Source: Brugia malayi (lineage: Eukaryota > Nematoda > Chromadorea > Rhabditida > Onchocercidae). Taken from it: DNA of 64,000 nt. Positions 50,718 through 62,160 of the stretch are shown one piece after another. The stretch's first letter is position 1. Every line of letters begins with the position of its first letter. Under the pieces are notes generated by a model that was not told where the DNA came from, searched no databases, and was given only the letters and a program-made list of their open reading frames with translations. The translations under genes and the position numbers were made by a program. The DNA is taken from positions 2,580,001 to 2,644,000 of the forward strand of contig NW_025062478.1 of the NCBI RefSeq assembly GCF_000002995.4, given 5' to 3'.

Positions 50718-51814
50718 ATGGAAATGGCTTCACCACTAACGGAACCAGAAGGACGAGGTGCATTCCGGAAGCTATTTATGAAATTAGGCGAAAAAGTTGG
50801 TACCATTAAGACTTCTGAGCTTAATCCGGATTATTTGAATCAAGTGAAAGATGCAGACACTTATAAGGTAAAAAAACTTTCAGCAATAACTTTATCTGAT
50901 TCATATAACATAAAATGATGTACTTACTAATTACCATAATGTATCAATTACGAATGACTAATTCAAAGAATGTTCACCGAACTTTTCATTTTTTTCAAAA
51001 AAATTTAAAAATATTTTTTTTTTTTATTTTGCTTAGTAACTTAATATTAGATATATATATATATTTGTATGCTTAATATTTGTATGCTAATTTAAGCAAT
51101 TTTGAATGGTTTTTCCATTTATCCATATAAAAATTAATTCTTATCATAATTAATCAATATCTACATAATCATTTTAGCTTAGCTAAATTCGAAAATATAT
51201 TTTCGTTAAAAAACAAAAAAAAAAAAAAAAAGAAAAACGCAGATTTAGGCTAAAATATTGCCTTCAGTATTATTAATTAAGGAAATGTTATGCAAATTAG
51301 CAGAAAGCATTATGCATGTGTTGCAACAAAATCCGAAATTAGTACCTGAAGCAGAATCAAAAATGGAATTTGAATGTCCATTAAATCAAGATCCTACGGA
51401 ATTATTAAGCGTTTCATTAGAAGCAATGAGAGAAAATTTTTCAGCTCATATTCCAGCACTTGAGGTTTCTATAATCTAAAATAATTAACAGAATCATATA
51501 TAATTATAATTACCATTATTAATTATTAGATATGTCAAAAATTTTAAACTTAATTATGCCACTAAAGTTTATTTATCATTACATATGCTAGATGCACTTT
51601 TGATAACTTAATAATTTAGTGAAAATCAAAAATATTTTTCGTATAGTTACAAAAAAATAATTTATAAATTCAGCAAAGAAAATTTTAAAATACGATAAAA
51701 AGGAAATCAATATAGCATAAGTGTTCATAACTAATTGAGCTTTAATTTTAAACTTAATGCTATTTACTGCTCGTTAGTAGTTCTTCAATTAGAACAGAGA
51801 GAAAAAGATATTTC

Positions 51815-51865
<51 letters not shown>

Positions 51866-53272
51866 TTTGCATTTTGCTTTTTTCTACAATTTTTGGCATT
51901 TGTTTTGAACTTTTGCAAGTTTAATTATAATTTCAGGCATGCATTCGTGCATGCATAAAATTAGCCGAGTTACGTCGATCTTACTGCAAACGAGGACGTC
52001 GAGCTATTCATTTTATTCGAACATTTATTAATGTTGATTATGTGTGTAAGATATGCGTTTCTTATATTTGCTAATTATAAGTTTAATAATTATATGCTAA
52101 CTATAATCATTTATCATAATATTCTACTGAAAAATGAAATCACGATTAATAGTGAATAATATTGATGAATGATGATGAATAATAATAAAGATTATTATTC
52201 ATTACCAATAATTGATTTTTAATTACTATATCAATCATTGATTTATAATTATTCTAATATGACATTATATTATAACTATTAAGAAAGGGTTGAGTAACAA
52301 ATGATGGAATTATTAGCATTAAAGTCATCTGCAATAAGTTAATTGTCATATTAGTAATGTTGAAATAGAATAATTAAAGTTATTGCATAAGTAATAAATA
52401 ATTTTTGGATGTTAACAACAAATACATAGGGTAAATAAATGAAAATTATTGGAAAACAATAAATGGATGAGAATAATTAATTAAACAAAAATTTTAAACC
52501 AAGAAATACGGTTAGGTTAAACAAAAAAATATCAATGAAAAATTGAACGACATAAATGATTAATAATTATTTAGTGAATAATTTGTGTAGAGAAAAATAG
52601 TTGCTAATTATTAAATGAATGTTATATTATTGATACCTAAGCAAAAAAAAAAATAATAATAATTGATAAGGAAGAAAAAAAATTGTTAAAATATTTTGCG
52701 TAAATAGTAATTATTAAATAATAATGATCTTAGTATTAAATAATCAGCGTCAAGAACTCATCAAACGTCGACAAGAAATGGATTTTGCAAAACATGAATA
52801 TGCGAATAATCCAACGGAACAAAAAAAAGAAAGTTGCAATAAAGCAATTGCAAAATTTAAGGAACAATCAGATGAGGTTAGAGAAATGGAATTTAAATAT
52901 TTTTATTGAAATAAAATTAAATAAACAAATATTTCACATTTAAATTGAAATTTAATTAAGGCAAAGTATAAGGAGTATGATTATTACTATTATTTAAATA
53001 TTATTAGATCAAATGGATGACATATTAATAACCCTTCCTTTCATGCGTAACAAATTTCAAATTTAGTTATTTTATTATCATTTAAAATAATCTTATGGAA
53101 ATTTTTATTAAATAATAACTTTAAATTGTTGCAGGTTTTTGAAGCTTTAGGTACAATTCAATCTAAAAAAGAAAAGCATCGCATAGAGCTTATCAAAATA
53201 TTGGATGAAATGCGGAAATATCATAACAGTGCTGCTGAAGAATGTTTTCTTGTATGCAAATCAAAATGGTAA
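50718..53272 (+). CDS. BAR-domain protein
   Basis: Five exons join in phase to 251 residues: 50718-50867, 51249-51464, 51937-52045, 52734-52876, 53135-53272. The start ATG gives MEMASPLTEPEGRGAFRKLF; a TTTAATTTTAG acceptor at 50640-50650 lies upstream and may take a spliced leader. The protein is nearly all alpha-helical, with a short N-terminal amphipathic piece (KLFMKLGEKVG) and BAR-like basic helices: ACIRACIKLAELRRSYCKRG, RQELIKRRQEMDFAKHEY, SKKEKHRIELIKILDEM. By family knowledge BAR dimers sense or bend membranes in trafficking. There is no SH3 domain after the BAR part, which ends KSKW, so it is not a classic endophilin or amphiphysin. Pieces of its first and last exons are scattered nearby. 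Which BAR subfamily it belongs to is not clear from the sequence alone. Confidence 0.75.
51816..51864. repeat. (AAT)n microsatellite in BAR-gene intron 2
   Basis: About 16 AAT triplets. Confidence 0.9.
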
Positions 53273-53584
53273 TTTGATAATTGTCAATTAAAAATTGCTG
53301 CTATGCTACTATTAACAATTTAATATGAATAAAATTATCCAATATTTTTGTTTTGTATTATTTTAAATATTGTTGCAAATGAAATAATTATCAAATATAT
53401 ATATCCTCATTGGACTCCTCCTTGTGTATGCTAGCAAAAGGAACTTACGTACCTTTCACTCCACGCCAGATAGTCTTCAACTAAAGAATCGAAAGTCGAA
53501 GTGTGTCGATGAGTAGAACGGACTAACCTCGGGCAGCCAACTTCGGATCCGGGCAGATAAAATTCATCTAACCTCTTACAGTTT

Positions 53585-54717
53585 TTCATCTAACAGACCG
53601 ACTTACTACCTCAATATTTCGCTGCTATGGCCCAAACTTGCAAATTAAAAATAGCATCCTTAAAATGACTAGTGTGCTCATCAAAGAAATTCAAAAGACC
53701 TAGAAGTCCAGGTACTCTGAACTCCTTGCTCACCTACCCGTCTTGCAAGAAAAGCAACCTTACATACTGCAAGCTTCATAGATATTTCGGAACATCAAGA
53801 ACAGATGATGAGTCAGTAATATATGAATTCTAACCTCAGAAGGCTCTAGAGAGTTCTGAAATGCATAGAATAACTACCTGAAGAAAGAATCGAATAAATT
53901 TGATTGTAGTGAATTCATAAGACTAAAGATTGTCTTATTTGAATAATTCTTAGATAAATGTTTCAGTTAAGAAATTCTTTATCTAAAACTCATCTAAATT
54001 GTTTGGAATTCTACTGTATTCACAAAGATGTTGAAAATTGCTCCCAATTTTATTACTAAGATTTTCGAACCTGACAGCCAAACTTAGACTTAACTTTTAA
54101 CATCTAAAAATTGTAAGAGTCTGCTATTTTGACATTCAGTCTTATGAGTAATTGATGTAATGAGAGAGTAAAGATTATCCGGAACGGAAGCTCTTTACAT
54201 ACGGTAATCAGTGCTTGGTTATAAACCACTCCTATTCTACAAGTTAAATAGAGGAATGAAGGTAGTTTTTCTCGATTGCACTTCGGAAGTTGTACACTCT
54301 CTCCTCTCCCTCAGATGTACTTCCTCAATTTTTCTAATAATAATTTCGATTAATGATAATTTTATCTCAATAAAATTAAGATTACTGTTAAACATTGCTA
54401 CTTCACAAAGTACTCCCTATTTGGCTCTATAAATTACTCAAATCAGACCCCATTTCACGACAGGTAAGGTACAAAGCTTCCACTCAACTCATTTTCATTT
54501 TCATTCTGAACTGATAGCTGGACACTTTCAATTTCTCTTCAGTCCAAGTGAAGACCTATTAATTAAAGATAACATATAATAATCGGTGAAAAAAAATTTG
54601 CAAAACAACTCTCAAATCCACATAACAGCCAAAACATCTAGGCTTGATGGAATTCCATGTGAAATCTGAAAGCAGAGGTCAATTATTTAATTTCCATAAG
54701 CTATTATGCACTTCTGG
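53585..54717. repeat. 1.1-kb direct repeat, left copy
   Basis: Nearly identical to 61012-62160. The left copy follows the intact last BAR exon and the right copy follows a degenerate piece of that exon. A 73-codon frame (MLGYKPLLFYKLNRGMKVVF) is identical in both copies, but identity extends over the noncoding part too, so it is no proof of a gene. Confidence 0.9.
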
Positions 54718-54774
54718 GAACAAAGCAAACTATCACTGAACTTTCTAGAATGCATAAGAAAAAAGGAGAGCAAG

Positions 54775-55260
54775 TAGTAAGTATCGGTCGTTCAGCAAAT
54801 GAAACGGAAAAAGATGTTTCAAATGACAGTACATTAAGAAAGGAAAAAGTTCAGAACTGATCAGTGATGAAATAAGCTTCTCAAAGAAACAAATAACTTT
54901 TTTTCAAATTTTCAATTTGTGTAGAGCACATCGCCCATTTCATTTCCAAATTATTAGTGACTTACGCACAGTTTGATAAATCCCAACTGCCCATAATAAA
55001 TTTTAAATATTCAACTGCATGCAAGTATGCAAACACCTGTGTAATGCTAATGTAATGTGTATGTACAACACTATTTCAGAATTAGCAACCTTATTTCACC
55101 TTTAACAGTCTGTCACCGATATGCCAAAATTGATGGGCGACCCGTTTAATCGTTTTTGGTAATACCTTTAAAGTAAAGAAAGAGGCAGAAGCATTGAGTA
55201 AAGACAAAAACCGTTTTTCAATATCAGAAAAGTTTGTATTATAACAAACTAAGAAATCAA
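54775..55260. repeat. Duplicated block shared with 39370-39850
   Basis: Same orientation as 39370-39850, inverse of 29480-29990. It carries an extra insert near 54860-54905. Stands upstream of copy E. Confidence 0.75.
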
Positions 55261-55264
55261 AGCA

Positions 55265-55865
55265 TTCTTTTAATTTATTTTATTGTAAAAAAATTCATCT
55301 ATTTTAATAGAAAGAACAATAATGCGGTGAATCTTCTGAAAGCAATGCATGTTGTTCCCAAGTTTTGGATGAGAAATATAATTTCGGAACACAAAGCCTT
55401 CAATTCAATTTCCATTTCAACTAGAAAATTCTGTAGAAGCAGAATGAAACAAGTGACACATAAATGTCTTTAAATTTTGCAACAAAAATCAAATTACTCA
55501 GTGTGACAACAATTCCAGGGCTTTCCCACTGGGCAAAAATTAGAAAACTTAATGCTTCTTCATACTTTCTCAAAGTTACATAAGGAGAAGGTTCTTTTGT
55601 AGAATGAAACCCTTTTAGAAATATTATGCGATTCTGGAGGGAGAATTTCACTGCCTTAAAAAGTAAGAAAAGAATTTGACCGAGATTTCTCGATTCATAA
55701 ATTGCTTGGTGCTTGGTAATCCATATAGTACACTTGTATTGTTGATTTGAATGATTGTTAGTCAATGTTTAAAATTGCTACACTCAGTTGAAAACATCAA
55801 AGATGCAAGTTTTTACTGTTTTGATTCACAGTCCATTACTTTCTTTTAGTTCAAATTTGATTAGT
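55265..55865. repeat. 5'-flank block of the Gln-rich gene family (copy E)
   Basis: Same block as 39840-40430. The antisense frame is longest here (55421-55765, 114 codons). Confidence 0.8.
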
Positions 55866-55869
55866 CGAG

Positions 55870-57432
55870 ATGGTGAAAATGAAGAAAGGAATCATTTTCC
55901 TTCTTATCATTGCTTTTTCATCTTGTACAAAGGTATTAAATTTATTTCAATTTTTTGGGAATCTATGTTTCAGCTGAAATAGTAATTTCTTGAAATAGCT
56001 TGATTCAATCAGTAAAACTTCTAGTAAACTCACATCTGAATAAGAATGATTTTTTTGAATGAAATATTTTTTTATGATCTTTTCCACTGAGATAGGCTCT
56101 AGTTTCATGCGTTCCATAGAAGATTAAGGTATCTTTTTGTGAGTTTCTATAAATCAATATTTTCACTTTCACTAATTTTGTAATTTCTATTTTCTAGTTT
56201 TTTTTTAGGCAACAATTCCAGGAATTACGGTAGTAACAACCTTTTTCACATTAACTCAGACAGTAGCAGCAAGAACAGTTTCTTCTTCAACAACAATGAC
56301 AGCATTGTCAACCGAAAATAAGAAAAAATCACCTTCTCAACTACTTCTCACACAAAAGCAACTTGTCGAACAAATAGAAAATGAACAGTCTCTTCTCCAG
56401 GAACTTCTAAAAAAACAAAACCCTGCACCTCACCAACAACTTCAACAGCTACTCGAACAACTACAACAAAACCATTCGCACTTTGAGGAGCGTCTTCAAC
56501 GGCAGCAGGAATTTAGTAAGAAACTTGAACATCAGTATGGCTGTGAAAATATACAACAACTTCTTCATAAACAGCAGATTATCCTTCAACAACTTCAATA
56601 TCATCAACCATTTCTGAACCAACTTCAGCACCAGCAGCGTGTTATTCTTCAGAAACTTCTTCAACGACAACAAACTGTCCAATCTTTACTGTAACAACTA
56701 CCTGATCAGCAAAAATTACTCGAAGAACAACAACCTATTCTTCAACAATTTTTGCAGCAGCAACTAAAACAAACACTGCAGCCATCGACTTTGCATCAAG
56801 AAGCGCTTAACCTTCAAAAACAAATGGAACAAAATCACGAGCAATCTCGAAATCAAGATCAAAATAATCTTAAAAATCAAATTCAGAAGCAAGAACAACA
56901 TCTTCAACTGCTTCAGCAACTCCGTAATATATCTGTAAAACTTCAACAACAGGGGCAACAACTCTTTCGACAGCTTCAACATAAAGTGCTACTGATTCAA
57001 TTACTACAACAGCCGCCTTATTATCAAAAATTACTTCAAGAACAACAATCTCTTCTTCAACAACTTCTACAGCTACAACAACAACTTCTTCAGCAATATG
57101 AACAGCAACAATTACTTATTCAGCAGCTCCTCCAGCAACAACAACTTCTAGTACAACTTGTGGAGCAACAACAACAACTTGTTGTACAAATGCTTCTAAA
57201 ACCTCAGCAAATACCTAATCTTCTTCAACAACTTCTCCAGCTACAAGTCCAATTCCAACAACTTATGCAACAACAACAACAACTTCTCCAACAACTACAG
57301 CAGAAGCAGCCTTCACTTCAGCAGGATCTCCAACAACAACAGTCTGTGTTTGAAGAACTTCTGAAAAGCAAGCAAAGTCTTCTCCAAAGTTTAAAACAAC
57401 AATTGAACTATTTGGTCCAGTTCCAAAAATAA
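55870..57432 (+). pseudogene. Gln-rich hendecad-repeat protein, copy E, with one in-frame stop
   Basis: Exon 1 at 55870-55932 is a signal peptide (MVKMKKGIIFLLIIAFSSCT) and exon 2 starts at 56209. A TAA at 56692-56694 ends a 182-residue product; the same frame is then open to 57432. The stop and the whole 5' part of the frame are shared with copy B. The part after the stop differs from B and in places is closer to copies C and D (QQQLLVQLVEQQ, QMLLKPQQIPNLLQQL). The intron holds the extra stretch seen in copy C. It is thus a mosaic, and recombination or gene conversion among copies is the simplest reading. Expression cannot be judged. Confidence 0.7.
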
Positions 57433-57769
57433 TCATTTCTCAAACAACCAAGCATCAACAATAAATGATTTCTTTTTTTCTGGGAAATCTGATTCTGTTT
57501 TCATTTCCTCTAAATCAAATTCACATGTCAACATGCCGCAATTTATAATTTCTTTTTCGATATTTCCACATGAACTTGTTCAGTGATTTCCTGCTTTACT
57601 AATTTCTAACCGAAGTATCGAGCTGATCTAAACAATAACTAACTTTCTGTAATAAAATTTTACAATGGAAAAAAATAAGCAATCTATACAGAAATATAAA
57701 ATTTTTCGATGTAGAAATTTTGATGAAAGAAAACTTACATTTGAATGTGATTTTCAGTGTGTTGTTTAA

Positions 57770-58250
57770 ATTTAAGTTTATGCTATTGGATCTAAGCAAT
57801 CTGACAGTTTTATTATATAACAGCAAAGATATCATTTGTGCAATATAATTTGTTTATTTAGTAACATTTTTGGTTCAGCAATTTCAGCACAATAATTTTA
57901 TCTAATATCACAGTATCTCGAGCTGATATAATTGATGAGAAACTTTGACTATGAGTAAACCAACTAAAAATCGGTTTGATCCTAATAATATGAATATTGG
58001 AAATATACTAATTTCTTTTAAAGATATAAAAATCGTATATATCTAGTATTCATATTCATATTCAGTAACTCTGTGTAACTTAGATGGCAAATAAAAACTA
58101 AAGGAAAAACAAAAGCGATTTCAAACAATTAGTTTAATTCTATAAGATAAAAGTGTACATGCTAATGACCAACAATTGTTCATTCTAATTTGTGCCATGA
58201 ATAATACCAAACACTTTTAAACTTCAATGAATCCTAATGCATTGATGGAA
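57770..58250. repeat. 3'-flank block of the Gln-rich gene family (copy E)
   Basis: Same orientation as 42340-43000. It runs directly into an inverted gag/protease relic. Confidence 0.75.
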
Positions 58251-58269
58251 TACTCTAAGAATGAACCAT

Positions 58270-60240
58270 ATCTCACACATCTTCCTTTTTCATCTTTAGT
58301 TATAGTATAAACCTTTGAAAGCATTCAGTGCTTCCCTCTGTTTTGTCATCAATTCTTCGATTGCAATAATCTCTACTTTACACTTTTCCTTTTATTAGTT
58401 CACTGAGTTATCATGATTCTCTTCATTCTCCTAATCTATCTTTCAGACTTCGTTATTTTACTGATTGCCATTTTCATCTTGGCCCATTTCCAGATTATAA
58501 TCAATTCTGTAGTATCTGTTTGAGTATTCTTTATAGTTCCCGATGATGTTCTAGTTCCTAATGTTACTAACAATACCTGTAATCTTTACTTAATTACTAG
58601 ATTTGTCTAACAACAGACCTAATTTGTTGGCCATTATTTCAGTGACCAATTTGCAATCGCTTCTCATATCCAAAATCATTAATGTCCTTCTCGGTCGCAT
58701 GGAATAACTAACATCGTTTCTTCATGTTTTGTCCTCTTAACCAAATTCTACTTCTATTTTCGACTTTTCTTGAGATTGCTTCTCCATCTCGATGGAATTT
58801 CCGTCTTGCTGCATCTCTCTCAGTACGCGACACAGCGTACTGTTTTGATCTGTGAAATATTTAATATTTAAGTATTTAATAGTATTTTTCTTTGGATGAA
58901 ACTTGAGCATTGCTTGCATCATCTCGAATCCTTTAACTTTTCTAGTCTCGCTACTACTTTTCGGTTATCATTCAACTGAACTGATAAATAGCAGAAAATG
59001 CCAAAGACTTTTTGCCTTTCTTCCGGTCGTTTTACATAATCTTATATACTGAGGGTTTGAGTGCTGTCGCACAAATAGTTATTCATTTTTATTTATTGAT
59101 AAATAAATTTAGACTGTGTTCTGAAAGCTAAAAACTCATTTCATGATGTCTTTCTTTCAAATTTCCATTTGCTGGATTTTTTCGTGATTTCTAGAACTGT
59201 ATAACTTTTATTTACCCTTCTAATATTACTATAACTTCCATTATCGAGACTTCGTCCACTTCTCCTTTATCAGGATTGCAAAAGAGATAATCCGGCAGCT
59301 TATCAGTTAAGGTAGTCCACAGCTTATTTATCTCATTGTTCTCCTCTAATGTTTTTAATTTGGAGAGAATATTCGGTAGTTCCCTTATCAAATTTTTGTC
59401 TAATCCTGCCCAATTTCTGTAACGCAACTGCATAATTCCACTATTTTTCAAATTTCTCATGGCCAATATCATTTACAACTAAGTTACGTATTCTAAGCCA
59501 ATAATCATTGACAGCTAAGTTACTTACGTATTCTAAGCCAATAATCATTGACAGCTAAGTTACTTACGTATTCTAAGCCAATAATCATTGACAGTAAGTT
59601 ACTTACGTATTCTAATGTCTCTGCTTTGAAACCTCCAATTAAGTGTACAAATTCATTTATAGCTGTAATGTCTTTTATCAATTGCATCTTCAAATTGACT
59701 TACAAATGATTTCCATCAAATCCTTTCTTCATTTCTGGAGGGTTTCTTACTTGTCGTTACTAATTTCTTGATTAGTTCAATTAAAGTTTTTAATTAATTT
59801 TGCGTTTTATCCATTATTTGCTGATTTTTCTCACACAATGAGCGTATCCGATCTATTTCAATTAGAAAAGATCGAATAGAAAGCGATTTGTGACAATTAC
59901 TGAATAAGCATTCGACTCGCAAACTTTTTTGTCTTTAACAGATCGTAATGCTTCTTTGCATTTCTTTGTTAATATATTTGCCTTGGAAATGATTCTTTCA
60001 ATTATTTTTAAATTTCTATTCATGAGTACTCTTCTTTCTAAAGATTTCGACTTATTTTGATTACTTAATTCTTGTATTTCTTCTGCATAAACATTTTCTA
60101 TCTTTTCGAAAACTAATTTATCTATCGGCGTAAGTTTGTTTAAATTCGTTCTAATAAGGTATAACATGAGCTTTTCATCCTTGTTTATGCATCTGGTTGA
60201 ATTACTTACCGATGCTTTCATTCCTGGCTTGTGACGTCAA
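58270..60240 (-). mobile_element. BEL/Pao gag and protease relic
   Basis: On the minus strand 59862-60221 gives a Lys/Glu-rich coiled segment (KLTPIDKLVFEKIENVYAEE). About 59630-59690 gives DITAINEFVHLIGGFKAETL, and 59212-59472 gives IRELPNILSKLKTLEENNEI, similar to the DUF1759 gag domain of BEL/Pao elements. Frames are broken and a 40-bp tandem repeat interrupts them. 58270-58740 is the inverse of the relic at 35640-36110. Confidence 0.5.
59476..59615. repeat. 40-bp minisatellite inside the gag relic
   Basis: About three and a half copies of a 40-bp unit (TAAGCCAATAATCATTGACA, then GCTAAGTTACTTACGTATTC). The last copy lacks one base. Confidence 0.9.
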
Positions 60241-60714
60241 ATTTGTCAACAATTCTTTCTATCGTGATGGAAAGACTGAGAGAGTCAATTCTTCCCTTTT
60301 AGTTCTCGATTTGTCAAACCTTTATTCTTATAAAATGCTTAATACTGCAATGAATTTGGCAATTAGGATCTCAATAAGACAGCTGTAATAACGACATCGA
60401 TAATAACATCCAACCCAAATAAATTTCTATAAATGAACAGTCTCGCTATAAGATCACAAGAATTAGTCTCTTTATGGCGGCTTCTGCTGGTGCAAATGTA
60501 AAACAATGAACATAAATGACACAAAGATATTTGTCTTTCAATAAACTTTCCTTTGTTTTCAATACTAGCAACAATCTCAGAATTGCTGCAATGAGATAAT
60601 TCCCAGTCTAAACTCTAAACCAAACATACAGATTACTCAATGTATTCCCTTCCAGCAGCACTTTGACAACGTAAAAAGTAGCATCAGCAGTTCTCCATAA
60701 AGAATTCATTGAAA

Positions 60715-60770
60715 ATCTGTCCAGCAGTATTACCGAAGAATACTTCCTTGCATGTGAATCAGAATGGTAA
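60715..60770 (+). pseudogene. Degenerate copy of the last BAR exon
   Basis: The end reads SSITEEYFLACESEW followed by TAA, against NSAAEECFLVCKSKW and TAA in the intact gene. The 3' flank (ATTTAATATGAATAAAAT) also matches. Upstream frames are broken, so it is the remnant that came with the 1.1-kb direct repeat. Confidence 0.65.
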
Positions 60771-61011
60771 TTCAATATTTATAATCAAAGATTGATTTCA
60801 CATTACTACTCATCATTTAATATGAATAAAATCAAATATTTTTGTATTATTTCAGTTAGTAATGCAAACAAAACAGTTATCAAATATATGTAATATGTTT
60901 ACGACCGTGTCGGGCAGAATGGACTAACCAGCAGCCCTTGGGCAGTCATTTTAAACAGTGACAATTTCGGATGCGGGCAGATGGAACTCATTTAACCCTT
61001 TAAAGTTATTC

Positions 61012-62160
61012 ATCTAACAGATCGACCTACTACCTCAATATTTCGCTGCTATGGCCCAAACTTGCAAATTAAAAATAGCATCCTTTAGTTCACCATAAAA
61101 TGCCTAGAGTGCTCATCAAAGGAATTCAAAGGACCTAGAAGTCCAGGTACTCTGAACTCTTTGCTCACCTACCCGTCTTGCAAGAAAAGCAACCTTACAT
61201 ACTGCAAGCTTTATAGATATTTCGGAACATCAAGAACAGATGATGAGTCAGTAATATTCTAACATGAATTCTAATTGCAGAAGGCTCTAGAGAGTTCTGA
61301 AATGCATTGAATAACTACCTGAAGAAAGAATCGAATATGTCGAAATAAATTTGTGTTGAATTCATAAGACTAAAGATTGTCTTATTTGAATAATTCTTAG
61401 ATAAATGTTTCAGTTAAGAAATTCTTTATCTAAAACTCATCTAAATTGTTTGGAATTCTACTGTATTCACAAAGATGTTGAAAATTGCTCCCAATTTTAT
61501 TACTAAGATTTTCGAACCTAACAGCCAAACTTAGACTTAACTTTTAACATCTAAAAATTGTAAGAGTCTGCTATTTTGACATTCAGTCTTATGAGTAATT
61601 GATGTAATGAGAGAGTAAAGATTATCCGGAACGGAAGCTCTTTACATACGGTAATCAGTGCTTGGTTATAAACCACTCCTATTCTACAAGTTAAATAGAG
61701 GAATGAAGGTAGTTTTTCTCGATTGCACTTCGGAAGTTGTACACTCTCTCCTCTCCCTCAGATGTACTTCCTCAATTTTTCTAATAATAATTTCGATTAA
61801 TGATAATTTTATCTCAATAAAATTAAGATTACTGTTAAACATTGCTACTTCACAAAGTACTCCCTATTTGGCTCTATAAATTACTCAAATCAGACCCCAT
61901 TTCACGACAGGTAAGGTACAAAGCTTCCACTCAACTCATTTTCATTTTCATTCTGAACTGATAGCTGGACACTTTCAATTTCTCTTCAGTCCAAGTGAAG
62001 ACCTATTAATTAAAGATAACATATAATAATCGGTGAAAAAAAATTTGCAAAACAACTCTCAAATCCACATAACAGCCAAAACATCTAGGCTTGATGGAAT
62101 TCCATGTGAAATCTGAAAGCAGAGGTCAATTATTTAATTTCCATAAGCTATTATGCACTT
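61012..62160. repeat. 1.1-kb direct repeat, right copy
   Basis: See the copy at 53585-54717. Differences are a few short indels, for example at 61250-61350. Confidence 0.9.

Noticed and set aside
54211..54432. 73-codon frame, identical at 61658-61879
   Set aside because: The identity continues over the noncoding remainder of the direct repeat, so it reflects recent duplication and not selection. No motif is recognised.
59476..59615. Possible CRISPR-like array
   Set aside because: The units are directly adjacent tandem copies without spacers, in a eukaryotic genome. It is a minisatellite.
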